Below are positions 15,596 through 23,938 of a DNA stretch of 32,057 bases, in pieces. The position numbers and the translations under genes are program-made. The notes beneath the pieces are model-generated. The model had not been told where the DNA came from and did not search any database. It saw only the letters and a program-made list of their open reading frames with translations. The stretch covers positions 1 through 32,057 of the forward strand of contig JAUQWQ010000221.1 in NCBI GenBank assembly GCA_030835085.1. Reading direction: 5' to 3'. This DNA comes from Ignavibacteria bacterium. Its GTDB lineage: Bacteria > Bacteroidota > Ignavibacteria > Tepidaquicellales > OLB5. Within the stretch, counting starts at the first letter, position 1. Every line of letters begins with the position of its first letter.

Positions 15596-16738
15596 ATGGA
15601 TACATTAGCAACCGAAAAAAAAGCTGTAAAAGCAGTTGATTCTGCTGATTTTCTGCCGTTAAAGAATTGGGATCACATTGAATTTTATTGCGGAAATGCA
15701 AAACAATCTGCGTTTTATTACCAGTATGCTATGGGATTTAAACTTACAGCTTATAGCGGACTTGAAACCGGTAACCGCGAAAGAGCTTCATATCTTCTTG
15801 AACAGGGGAAGATCAAATTTGTACTTACCACACCGTACCATCCGGATAATTTTATTTCGGACCATATCAGGCAGCATGGAGATGGTGTAAGAGATATAGC
15901 ACTTGAAGTTGATGATGCTGAAAGCGCATTCAACGAAACAGTAAAACGCGGAGCTGTTCCGGCTATGGAGCCAACCAAGATTGAAGATGAAAATGGATTT
16001 ATAATCCGTTCTGCAATAAAAACATATGGTGATACACTCCATTCTTTCATTCAAAGAAATAATTACAAAGGATTGTTCCTTCCCGGGTTTGTTGATGCTT
16101 CTGCAAAAGCGGTTCAGGGGATAAAAGATGCCGGATTAAGATCAGTAGATCATATGGTTGGCAATGTTGAGCTTGGCAAAATGAATTTCTGGGTGAAGTT
16201 CTACGGAGAAACAATGGGATTCAGCCAGCTTCTTTCATTTGATGATAAGGATATTTCAACTGAATATACTGCATTAATGAGCAAGGTAATGCAAAACGGA
16301 ACCGGTAAGATAAAATTTCCGATAAACGAGCCAGCTGCCGGTAAAAAGAAATCACAGATAGATGAGTATCTTGAATTCTACCATGGCGCAGGATGCCAGC
16401 ATATTGCCATGAATACTACCAATATAGTTGAAACCGTCAGCGAGCTTAAAAGAAGGGGAGTTGAATTCTTACGTGTACCAACAACCTACTACCAGGAGCT
16501 TGAAGCGCGTGTTGGAAAGATAGATGAAGATGTTGATGAGCTTGCAAAACACGGAATACTTGTTGACCGTGATGATGATGGTTACCTTCTGCAGCTTTTC
16601 AGCAAACCTATCGAAGACAGACCTACTGTGTTTTTTGAAATAATCCAGCGTAAGGGTGCAAAGTCATTTGGTAAAGGTAACTTCAAAGCTTTATTCGAAG
16701 CGATTGAACGTGAGCAGGAAGTTCGCGGAACACTTTAA
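15596..16738 (+). CDS. hppD: 4-hydroxyphenylpyruvate dioxygenase
   Basis: A 380-residue non-haem Fe(II) enzyme that turns 4-hydroxyphenylpyruvate into homogentisate in tyrosine breakdown. The two vicinal-oxygen-chelate domains are present. The iron ligands are visible as His186 in '[10 protein letters not shown]', His269 in '[11 protein letters not shown]' and Glu348 in '[13 protein letters not shown]'. The C-terminal 'GFGKGNF'-type loop is read as [15 protein letters not shown], as expected for the substrate lid. It is followed after 43 bases by the next enzyme of the pathway. There is no Shine-Dalgarno sequence, in keeping with Bacteroidota-like initiation. Confidence 0.95.
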   Translation: MDTLATEKKAVKAVDSADFLPLKNWDHIEFYCGNAKQSAFYYQYAMGFKLTAYSGLETGNRERASYLLEQGKIKFVLTTPYHPDNFISDHIRQHGDGVRDIALEVDDAESAFNETVKRGAVPAMEPTKIEDENGFIIRSAIKTYGDTLHSFIQRNNYKGLFLPGFVDASAKAVQGIKDAGLRSVDHMVGNVELGKMNFWVKFYGETMGFSQLLSFDDKDISTEYTALMSKVMQNGTGKIKFPINEPAAGKKKSQIDEYLEFYHGAGCQHIAMNTTNIVETVSELKRRGVEFLRVPTTYYQELEARVGKIDEDVDELAKHGILVDRDDDGYLLQLFSKPIEDRPTVFFEIIQRKGAKSFGKGNFKALFEAIEREQEVRGTL

Positions 16739-16781
16739 TTTTTAACAATTAATAATAAAAAGTACAATTAAATTATAATTA

Positions 16782-17960
16782 ATGGCATTTTATCATAAGC
16801 TGGGAAAATTACCCCAGAAAAGACACGTACAGTTCAGGCAGCCGGATGGTTCATTATACCAGGAGCAGGTTATTGGTACAGAAGGATTTTCCGGTATATC
16901 ATCAATCCTGTATCACATTAATCCGCCCACAAAAGTTAAGAAGATATCTACTATTGAAGATATCGGGTATAAAGAATGGAATGAAGGTACCCTAAGGCAT
17001 TTCCATATAAGGACACTAGATGCCAAACCGCTGGGTGACCCGGTTTCAGGCAGAAAAGTTATGCTTTACAATAATGATGTTTCTATGGCAATTTGCAATC
17101 CTGATAAACAAATGGATTACTTCTATAAAAATGGTGAAGGTGATGAAGTTATTTTCGTTCATTACGGTACAGGCACGCTTGAATCACAATACGGCTCACT
17201 CGATTATCATGATGGTGACTATATAGTAGTCCCCCGCGGAGTGATTTACAGAGTAGTTACAAAAAGTGAAAAGACAAAATTCATGGTAATCGAATCCAAA
17301 AGTCCTGTATACACCCCGGCAAGATATAAAAACTCTTATGGTCAGTACCTGGAGCACTCTCCGTTTTGCGAACGCGATTTCAGAGTTCCGGAAACACTGT
17401 TGACTGTAGATGAAAAAGGTGAGTTCTTAGTTAAGATAAAAAAGTTCAATAAGCTGCATCATTATATATTTGACTATCACCCGTTTGATATAGTTGGCTG
17501 GGATGGATATTTCTATCCATGGATATTTAATATCAACGATTTTATGCCTATTACCGGCAAGATACATCAGCCGCCGCCTGTGCATCAAACCTTCGAAGGC
17601 AGGAATTACGTGATATGCTCATTCTGTCCAAGGCTGTTTGATTATCACCCCGATGCAATACCTGCACCATATAACCACAGTAACATTGATAGCGACGAAG
17701 TGTTGTATTACGTTGAAGGTAATTTCATGTCACGCAAGGGCGTAGATGTAGCGTCGTTCACTTTGCATCCGGGGGGTATACCCCACGGTCCGCATCCGGG
17801 AACAATGGAAGCATCGATCGGCAAAAAGGAAACCCTTGAGCTTGCCGTTATGGTAGATACTTTTCACCCGCTGAAGCTGACCGAACATGCAAAGCCGTAT
17901 GACCTTCCCAACTATCCATATACATGGAATGAAGAGGGCCACGAAGCGGAAATAGAGTAA
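16782..17960 (+). CDS. hmgA: Homogentisate 1,2-dioxygenase
   Basis: A 392-residue cupin-type Fe(II) dioxygenase that opens the ring of homogentisate to maleylacetoacetate. By comparison with the human enzyme the iron ligands are His299 (APYNHSNID), Glu306 (SDEVLYYVEGNF) and His335 (GGIPHGPHPGTMEAS). The N-terminal part holds 'GFSGISSILYHINPPT' and a cupin core with 'DGDYIVVPRGVIYRV'. At 392 residues it is shorter than the animal enzyme (about 445), as many bacterial forms are. It forms an operon with the HPPD gene; the maleylacetoacetate isomerase and fumarylacetoacetase genes are not in the window. A terminator follows 37 bases after the stop. Confidence 0.93.
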   Translation: MAFYHKLGKLPQKRHVQFRQPDGSLYQEQVIGTEGFSGISSILYHINPPTKVKKISTIEDIGYKEWNEGTLRHFHIRTLDAKPLGDPVSGRKVMLYNNDVSMAICNPDKQMDYFYKNGEGDEVIFVHYGTGTLESQYGSLDYHDGDYIVVPRGVIYRVVTKSEKTKFMVIESKSPVYTPARYKNSYGQYLEHSPFCERDFRVPETLLTVDEKGEFLVKIKKFNKLHHYIFDYHPFDIVGWDGYFYPWIFNINDFMPITGKIHQPPPVHQTFEGRNYVICSFCPRLFDYHPDAIPAPYNHSNIDSDEVLYYVEGNFMSRKGVDVASFTLHPGGIPHGPHPGTMEASIGKKETLELAVMVDTFHPLKLTEHAKPYDLPNYPYTWNEEGHEAEIE

Positions 17961-17997
17961 TTTAGTTGCAGGTTAAAAGTTAATGGCTTCATGTTCT

Positions 17998-18024
17998 AAG
18001 GCTGTTTTAAAACAGCCTTTTTTT
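17998..18024 (+). terminator. Terminator of the tyrosine-degradation operon
   Basis: AAGGCTGTTTT (17998-18008) is followed directly by its complement (18009-18019), giving a stem of about 9 bp with a TTAA-centred loop, then a T-run to 18024. It belongs to the same hairpin family (AAGGCTG...CAGCCTT) as those after the next three cargo genes. Confidence 0.85.
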
Positions 18025-18064
18025 ATCTTAGTTTTTGCCCTATTTTAGTTTAACTCAATTCCTA

Positions 18065-18071
18065 AAAGGAG
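18065..18071 (+). promoter_or_regulatory. Strong ribosome-binding site
   Basis: AAAGGAG lies 6 bases before the ATG at 18078. This is notable because many other genes in the window lack such a site. Confidence 0.6.
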
Positions 18072-18077
18072 TTAAAT

Positions 18078-19340
18078 ATGAGACATATCAAACTTTTCCT
18101 TGCTATAATTATTCTTCTTCAATCACTAACCTTTTCCCAAAACGGATGGGTTCTGCAAAATAGTGGGATAAACAAATTTATTTGCTCAAGTTACTTTGTT
18201 AATGACTTTATTGGTTATGCAGGCAGCAGCGGAGGTGATATTCTGAAAACAATTAACGGAGGAATTCAATGGTTCTCTGTTTATTCAAATCCGGAATACA
18301 GTATAGACGATGTTTTTTTTATTTATAGTAACATTGGTTGGGCAGTTGGTTTCCGTAATCCGCCTGAAATTAAAAATGTTGTTTTGAAGACTGTTAACGG
18401 CGGTGCTACATGGTCAGAAATTTATGTGGATTCATTGTACTCATTTGGTTCTGAAATCTATTTTTCTGACCTTACAACGGGATATTTAGCATGTGGAAAT
18501 CTAAAGAAAACAACAAATGGTGGAGTAAATTGGTTTACTGTATTTGATAATAGTTCAAGTGGTATTTTTTTTCTTAATACAAATACGGGATGGACAAGCG
18601 GGAGAAACAGAGGTGTAGATAAAACAACAGATGGTGGAAATTCCTGGATTAATCAATACCCATTTTTTTATCACAATTATGATGCAGATATTTATTTTAT
18701 TAATGAACAAAAAGGATTTGCTGTTAACGGCTATTTTGGGAGTTATGGTTACCTATATTACACAACCAACGGGGGATTGAACTGGAATGAAAATCATGAT
18801 TTTCAATATTTAGTTAATTCTATAAAATTTGTAAACACTAATACAGGCTATATGCTTGCATTGGGGTATTACAATGAGATTCAACTTTCAAAGACAACAA
18901 ATGGCGGAGCTAACTGGATATTGCATAATATAAATTCTACAAAAATTCCCGGTCATTTATTTTTTCGTTCTGTAAACACAGGCTGGTTAGTGGGTGATTC
19001 CGGTTTGATAATGAAAACGACCAATGGCGGGGTAACTATCGGCATCCAGCAAATCGGGATAAATGTGCCAGGGGATTTTTCGCTCTTTCAAAACTACCCA
19101 AATCCGTTTAACCCTTCTACAAAAATCAGATTTGATATAAGCGGCACAACGGCAGCACAGACATTCCTGATTGTCTATGATCTTCTGGGTAGGGAAGTTG
19201 CTGTATTGGTAAATGAAAAACTCAGGCCCGGTGAATATGAAGTAGATTTCAATGCTTCTAACTATCCAAGCGGTGTATATTATTATAAGCTATCGGCAGG
19301 TAATTTTTCCGAAACCAGGAAAATGGTAATAGTCAAATGA
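18078..19340 (+). CDS. Ycf48-like beta-propeller protein with T9SS sorting domain (tandem copy 1)
   Basis: A 420-residue secreted protein with signal peptide MRHIKLFLAIIILLQSLTFSQ and mature start 'NGWVLQNSGINKFI'. Blades are marked by 'TINGGIQWF', 'TVNGGATWS', 'TTNGGVNWF', 'TTDGGNSWI', 'TTNGGLNWN', 'TTNGGANWI' and 'TTNGGVTI', with intervening 'NTGW..G'. The sorting tail begins near residue 330 (FQNYPNPFNPSTKIRF) and contains the loop 'DISGTTAAQTF', shared in form with the next two genes. It is the first of three tandem paralogues on the same strand, each with its own terminator, so each may be transcribed alone. Confidence 0.85.
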   Translation: MRHIKLFLAIIILLQSLTFSQNGWVLQNSGINKFICSSYFVNDFIGYAGSSGGDILKTINGGIQWFSVYSNPEYSIDDVFFIYSNIGWAVGFRNPPEIKNVVLKTVNGGATWSEIYVDSLYSFGSEIYFSDLTTGYLACGNLKKTTNGGVNWFTVFDNSSSGIFFLNTNTGWTSGRNRGVDKTTDGGNSWINQYPFFYHNYDADIYFINEQKGFAVNGYFGSYGYLYYTTNGGLNWNENHDFQYLVNSIKFVNTNTGYMLALGYYNEIQLSKTTNGGANWILHNINSTKIPGHLFFRSVNTGWLVGDSGLIMKTTNGGVTIGIQQIGINVPGDFSLFQNYPNPFNPSTKIRFDISGTTAAQTFLIVYDLLGREVAVLVNEKLRPGEYEVDFNASNYPSGVYYYKLSAGNFSETRKMVIVK

Positions 19341-19381
19341 TCGTATATATTAATATTTTCAGTCAGATCCGTGTTATTTTC

Positions 19382-19406
19382 AAAGGCTGTTTTAAAACAG
19401 CCTTTT
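19382..19406 (+). terminator. Terminator of tandem cargo gene 1
   Basis: AAAGGCTGTTTT (19382-19393) is followed by its exact complement (19394-19405), then TTTTATAA. The core is the same as that of the hairpin at 17998. Confidence 0.8.
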
Positions 19407-19452
19407 ATAATTCTACTATAGTGTTTAATTGTATATATGCATATATTTATAC

Positions 19453-20742
19453 ATGAAAAAATTTTCAGTGAATAAAATTTTTAGATTTTACGCGTTTTTA
19501 TTGGTTTTACAGTCATTTTTGTTTGCGCAAAGCGGCTGGGTGCTGCAGCCAACGGGGATAAACAAATCACTCAATACAGGATTTTTTATCAATGATAATA
19601 CCGGTTACGCTGCCGGTAACAGCGGAGTAATATTAAAGACAGTAAATGGCGGCAGCAATTGGATAGTTGTGTATAATCAGCCAATATATGATATTCTTGC
19701 AGTTACATTTCTGGATGCGAATACCGGCTGGGCATTTATGAAAGGAAATGTTAATGACAGCTCCTTTGTAATTAAAACCACCAATTCAGGTACACTGTGG
19801 TCAAAGACTTTCATAGACACGGGCTCTTTCCAGAACAACCTTTCCGGATTACAATTTGCCGGAGCGAATACAGGTTATCTTGCAAATTCGCATGGATTAA
19901 GCAGAACGGTAAACGGAGGTTCAAGCTGGACTCCGCTGAATTCCGGTGTGATTCTTCCAACCTGTTTAAGTTTTCTTAATGTAAGCACTGGCTGGGTTGC
20001 CGGTTACCAGAGCAGCATGTTCAAAACCACTGATAGCGGGCAGAACTGGCTGCAGCAATTCAGCAGTCAGCCAAGTACAAACAGCCGTGCGATCTTATTT
20101 TTGAATGACCTTACAGGTTTTTATGCCACAGACTATGCTGTTTACAGATCAAGTAACGGTGGAAATGACTGGGACGAAAGTTTTAATGTTAGTAATATTT
20201 ATCCCCGCTCGTTTTCCTTCATAAATGCAAATACGGGATGGGTGCTTGCCCTGACAGCTGATACCAGCTTCAGGAACGTTCTTCTAAGAACAGATAACTC
20301 AGGGGCAACATGGGGAATACATGAACTTATTCTGCCTTCAAAGAGATTTAACAAAGTATACTTTACTTCCCAAAATACCGGCTGGCTATTGGGTGACTCA
20401 GGTTATATCTATAAAACTACCAATGGGGGTTTTCCTATTGGTATACAACCTATCAGCACTGAAATACCGAGGAATTTTTCACTTTTGCAAAATTACCCCA
20501 ACCCGTTTAATCCTTCGACAATAATCAGGTTTGATATTAGCGGCACATCCAGAGCGAAAACATCTCTGATAGTGTATGATCTATTAGGCAGAGAAGCAGT
20601 GGTTTTGGTGAATGAGCAGCTTGCTCCCGGGGAGTATAGTGTAAGTTTCAATGCCTCAAACTATCCAAGCGGAATTTATTATTATAAATTATCAACAGGT
20701 GGTGATTTTACTGAAACAAAAAAAATGGTATTGGTAAAATAA
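19453..20742 (+). CDS. Ycf48-like beta-propeller protein with T9SS sorting domain (tandem copy 2)
   Basis: A 429-residue secreted protein. The ATG at 19453 gives 'MKKFSVNKIFRFYAFLLVLQSFLFAQ', a good signal peptide; an upstream in-frame TTG adds only unlikely residues. The mature start 'SGWVLQPTGINKSLNTGFF' parallels copy 1. Blades carry 'TVNGGSNWI', 'TTNSGTLWS', 'TVNGGSSWT', 'TTDSGQNWL', 'SSNGGNDWD', 'TDNSGATWG' and 'TTNGGFPI'. The tail (LQNYPNPFNPSTIIRF, DISGTSRAKTSLIVYDLLGREAVVL, SGIYYYKL, ETKKMVLVK) is closest to copy 3, and the likeness continues past the stop codon. Confidence 0.85.
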   Translation: MKKFSVNKIFRFYAFLLVLQSFLFAQSGWVLQPTGINKSLNTGFFINDNTGYAAGNSGVILKTVNGGSNWIVVYNQPIYDILAVTFLDANTGWAFMKGNVNDSSFVIKTTNSGTLWSKTFIDTGSFQNNLSGLQFAGANTGYLANSHGLSRTVNGGSSWTPLNSGVILPTCLSFLNVSTGWVAGYQSSMFKTTDSGQNWLQQFSSQPSTNSRAILFLNDLTGFYATDYAVYRSSNGGNDWDESFNVSNIYPRSFSFINANTGWVLALTADTSFRNVLLRTDNSGATWGIHELILPSKRFNKVYFTSQNTGWLLGDSGYIYKTTNGGFPIGIQPISTEIPRNFSLLQNYPNPFNPSTIIRFDISGTSRAKTSLIVYDLLGREAVVLVNEQLAPGEYSVSFNASNYPSGIYYYKLSTGGDFTETKKMVLVK

Positions 20743-20780
20743 TACCCGAAAATTTGTTTAAAAAAGACTGAATTCAATAT

Positions 20781-20804
20781 AAAGGCTGATAAAAACAGCC
20801 TTTT
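20781..20804 (+). terminator. Terminator of tandem cargo gene 2
   Basis: AAAGGCTG (20781-20788) pairs with CAGCCTTT (20796-20803) around a 7-base A-rich loop. The T-tract after it is short (TTTTAG). Confidence 0.7.
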
Positions 20805-20893
20805 AGTTTACTTAATGTACTGGCTGCAATAACACGATAATGTATATTGCATATACTTATTTGTATAATTAAGTTTACTTTTACTTAATTAAT

Positions 20894-20899
20894 AAGGAG
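20894..20899 (+). promoter_or_regulatory. Strong ribosome-binding site
   Basis: AAGGAG lies 5 bases before the ATG at 20905 and fixes this start. Confidence 0.6.
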
Positions 20900-20904
20900 A
20901 ATTT

Positions 20905-22128
20905 ATGAAAAGAACTTTATTTATTTTCTTAATTGCCGGTAATTTTCTGCTGATTAATAATTGTTACTCACAATGGGTACAGGTTTCAAATGGGATGGGA
21001 AATATTCTTGCCGGTACTGTAACTATAGATGGTAACAATATGTTTGCCGGTGGTACAAGTGCAGGGGTATATTATACTTCAAATTTTGGTGCCAACTGGG
21101 TCCAGACAACACTCAATAACCAATTGGTCTTCGCTCTTATTAATTCCGGCAGTAATGTTCTCGCCGGGACGTTTAATGCAGGTACATTTCGCTCTTCAAA
21201 TAACGGCGCTTCGTGGAACCAGGTTACAATGGGAGGCAATATGACAGTATGGGCATATTGTTTTTCAGGGAGTAATATTTTTGCCGGAACATTTTGCCCT
21301 ATAGTTGCAAATATGGGTGTTTACAGGTCTACAGATAACGGTGTTTCGTGGAGCCTTGCCGGAGTAAATAACCGGGAAGTACGTTCACTGGCTTCTTTCG
21401 GTAATTACATCTATGCAGGAACAATAGACAGCGGTGTATTTATATCTACAAATAGCGGTGTGAACTGGAGTAAATCTTCTTTGAATAACCGTAATGTTCG
21501 TTCTTTAACTGTAAACGGAAATTTCGTTTTCGCCGGGATCTTGAATGCGCAGGGTGTGTTCAAATCAACTGATTATGGTAATACATGGATACAAAGTTTA
21601 TCAAATAACAACGACTGCAATGCTTTGGATATGATGGGTTCTACTGTAATTGCCGGTACAATTACTAACGGTGTTTATGTATCAAATGATAACGGAGCTA
21701 ACTGGGTACAGAAAAATGAAGGATTGAGTCATTTATCTGTTTTTGCGCTAAAGATATACAATGGTTTTGTTTATGCAGGTACTTCCGGGGGCGGGGTATA
21801 CAAAAGACCTTTAAGTGACCTGATCGGCATTTCCCAGATTTCGGAAATAGTACCGTTAAAATACAGCCTGAAGCAGAACTTTCCAAACCCGTTTAATCCT
21901 TCAACAACAATCAGGTTTGATATTAGCGGCACATCTGCAGCAAAGACATCCCTAATTGTATATGATCTTCTGGGACGCGAAGTTGAAGAACTTGTAAATG
22001 AAAAGCTCAGTCCTGGTGAATATGAAGTAAATTTTAACTCCTCAAACTATCCAAGCGGAATTTATTACTACAAATTATCAATAGGTGGTGATTTCACTGA
22101 AACAAAAAAAATGGTATTGGTAAAATAA
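20905..22128 (+). CDS. BNR/Asp-box-like propeller protein with T9SS sorting domain (tandem copy 3)
   Basis: A 407-residue secreted protein with an N-terminal signal peptide (about residues 1-22). The passenger differs from copies 1 and 2: seven shorter blades alternate 'NNMFAGGTSAGVYYTSNFGANW', that is 'VFAGT..GVF.S.NNGxxW', the Asp-box (S-x-D-x-G-x-T-W) layout seen in sialidase-type and sortilin-type propellers. No sialidase arginine triad is evident, so enzyme activity is not claimed. The tail (KQNFPNPFNPSTTIRF, DISGTSAAKTSLIVYDLLGREVEEL, SGIYYYKL, ETKKMVLVK) is very like copy 2. Note Phe instead of Tyr in NFPNPFNP. Confidence 0.82.
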   Translation: MKRTLFIFLIAGNFLLINNCYSQWVQVSNGMGNILAGTVTIDGNNMFAGGTSAGVYYTSNFGANWVQTTLNNQLVFALINSGSNVLAGTFNAGTFRSSNNGASWNQVTMGGNMTVWAYCFSGSNIFAGTFCPIVANMGVYRSTDNGVSWSLAGVNNREVRSLASFGNYIYAGTIDSGVFISTNSGVNWSKSSLNNRNVRSLTVNGNFVFAGILNAQGVFKSTDYGNTWIQSLSNNNDCNALDMMGSTVIAGTITNGVYVSNDNGANWVQKNEGLSHLSVFALKIYNGFVYAGTSGGGVYKRPLSDLIGISQISEIVPLKYSLKQNFPNPFNPSTTIRFDISGTSAAKTSLIVYDLLGREVEELVNEKLSPGEYEVNFNSSNYPSGIYYYKLSIGGDFTETKKMVLVK

Positions 22129-22167
22129 TACCCGAAAAAATCTGTTTGAAAAAAACTGAATCATTTT

Positions 22168-22196
22168 AAAGGCTGTTATAAAACAGCCTTTTTTGT
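22168..22196 (+). terminator. Terminator of tandem cargo gene 3
   Basis: AAAGGCTGTT (22168-22177) pairs with AACAGCCTTT (22182-22191) around ATAA and is followed by a T-run. It separates the cargo genes from the ligase-radical SAM unit. Confidence 0.85.
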
Positions 22197-22225
22197 TTTG
22201 TTGCAATGGTTTATTTTTGCACTCT

Positions 22226-23938
22226 ATGATACTTTCAGATAAAACTAAGCAAAATATAAACCGGGCGCATTTTGTAAACGGTATTGCTCCTGATAAATAC
22301 CGCGTGAACTACCGCAATATTTTTGAATTGCTGCAATACCAGGCTCAACGGCAGCCTGATGATAATTTTGTTACTTTCTATCCTGATAGCGGCGATAAAA
22401 TTACACTCAGTTATACAAAATTTGCAAATAGAGTATACAAAACAGCGAATCTTCTGAAAGCAAAGGGTATTTCTGCCGGTGACAGAATTACTACAATTTC
22501 ACATAATCATATTAATACGGTTATCCAGTATTTTGCTGCATGGTGTATAGGCGCAACTGTTGTTCCGGTAAATATCAGCGAAGAACCCGACAGAATTGAA
22601 TATATCCTGAAAAGCTCGAAGACAAAACTTGCTTTTATCTACGGTCATTATTTTAATAAATTCAAAGATGTGCTGAGTAAATTATCAATTCTGCCAATTG
22701 TACATTCGTATGAAATATCAAATGCTGAACCGGGAATATGTAATTTTGAAAGTGAACTAGAACTGCAAAATGATTTATTCATACCGGATGATTCAGTAAA
22801 CCAGGAAAATGAATCGCTTATAGTTTACACATCCGGCACAACTGGCCTGCCTAAAGGAGTGGTGCTTACTCAGTACAATTTAATGATAGATGCCGAAGGC
22901 ATCAGTAAATGGCATGGTATAACCAAAGGTACGGTAATGATGTGTGTATTACCGATACATCATGTTAACGGTACCGTGGTCACCATTATGACACCTATGT
23001 ATGCCGGTGGTTCTCTTATTCTTAACCAGAAATTTCACACTGATAGTTTTTTTAAAAGACTTGCAGATGAAAAGGTTAATATCGTAAGTGTAGTGCCGAC
23101 TTTGCTGCAGTTTTTATGCCATGATTATGAATCTGGAAAAAATGAAATTGAACAGATTCCTGCCTTGAAATCTTTTAGGCATATCATATGCGGCGCGGGA
23201 CCGCTGACCTGTGAGCTTGTTTCAAAATTTGAAAATATGTTCGCTCTAAAAATTGTACACGGTTACGGACTCTCGGAAACCACATGCTATTCATGTTTTA
23301 TACCGACTGAACTTAGTGAAACCGAACATAAAAAATGGCTTCTTGATTTTGGTTTTCCCAGCATAGGCATTGCAATTGAACCCAATGAAATGGATATCCA
23401 TAATGAGCATGGTGAATCAATGCCTGAAAATACCAGAGGCGAAATAGTGATCAGGGGTCATAACGTTATGAAGTACTATGATGAAAATTCTGAAGCCAAT
23501 GATAAAACGTTTGAATTCGGATGGTTCCGGAGCGGGGATGAAGGCTTTTTTGTAAATGATGAAAAGGAAAAGAAATATTTTTTCATAACGGGCAGGTTGA
23601 AAGAACTTATTATACGCGGCGGAGTGAATATAGCTCCTCTTGAAATAGATGAAGTTCTTATGAGTATTCCTGAAGTAAAATCAGCAATAGCTGTTGGATT
23701 TGATAATGACTGGTATGGTGAAGAAGTAGGCGCATTGGTTTTGTTAAAAGAAAATATTGCCGGAAGTGATGAAGTGAAAGAACGAATTATTAAGCATTGC
23801 AGGGAGAAGCTCCCTGCCTATAAATCACCTAAGGTAGTAGTATTTTCTGATTCAATTCCGGTTACTTCTACAGGAAAGTACCAGAGAAATAAAGTAAAAC
23901 ATCTTTTTGCTGAGTTCAAAACCGGGCAATATAAATGA
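22226..23938 (+). CDS. Class I adenylate-forming enzyme (acyl-CoA synthetase-like)
   Basis: A 570-residue ANL-superfamily enzyme that activates a carboxylic acid as acyl-AMP and usually passes it to CoA or another thiol. Motifs: YTSGTTGLPKG (P-loop, TSGTTG at residues 202-207), 'HGYGLSETTCYS' (A5), 'RSGDEGFF' (A7), 'ITGRLKELIIRGGVNIAPLEID' (A8 hinge) and the catalytic lysine in STGKYQRNK (Lys551). The ATG at 22226 is chosen because the longer in-frame TTG start falls inside the preceding terminator. The stop overlaps the ATG of the next gene (ATGA), which points to coupled translation and a shared process. The acid substrate cannot be read from sequence; CoA ligase and ligase to a carrier are both open. 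Confidence 0.85.
   Translation: MILSDKTKQNINRAHFVNGIAPDKYRVNYRNIFELLQYQAQRQPDDNFVTFYPDSGDKITLSYTKFANRVYKTANLLKAKGISAGDRITTISHNHINTVIQYFAAWCIGATVVPVNISEEPDRIEYILKSSKTKLAFIYGHYFNKFKDVLSKLSILPIVHSYEISNAEPGICNFESELELQNDLFIPDDSVNQENESLIVYTSGTTGLPKGVVLTQYNLMIDAEGISKWHGITKGTVMMCVLPIHHVNGTVVTIMTPMYAGGSLILNQKFHTDSFFKRLADEKVNIVSVVPTLLQFLCHDYESGKNEIEQIPALKSFRHIICGAGPLTCELVSKFENMFALKIVHGYGLSETTCYSCFIPTELSETEHKKWLLDFGFPSIGIAIEPNEMDIHNEHGESMPENTRGEIVIRGHNVMKYYDENSEANDKTFEFGWFRSGDEGFFVNDEKEKKYFFITGRLKELIIRGGVNIAPLEIDEVLMSIPEVKSAIAVGFDNDWYGEEVGALVLLKENIAGSDEVKERIIKHCREKLPAYKSPKVVVFSDSIPVTSTGKYQRNKVKHLFAEFKTGQYK

Noticed and set aside
20905-22128. Sialidase activity for the Asp-box-like cargo
   Set aside because: The blades have the Asp-box layout, but I see no arginine triad or Tyr/Glu nucleophile pair.
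22193-22225. Longer N-terminus for the adenylate-forming enzyme from a TTG
   Set aside because: The TTG lies in the T-run of the preceding terminator; the added residues do not look like a family N-terminus.
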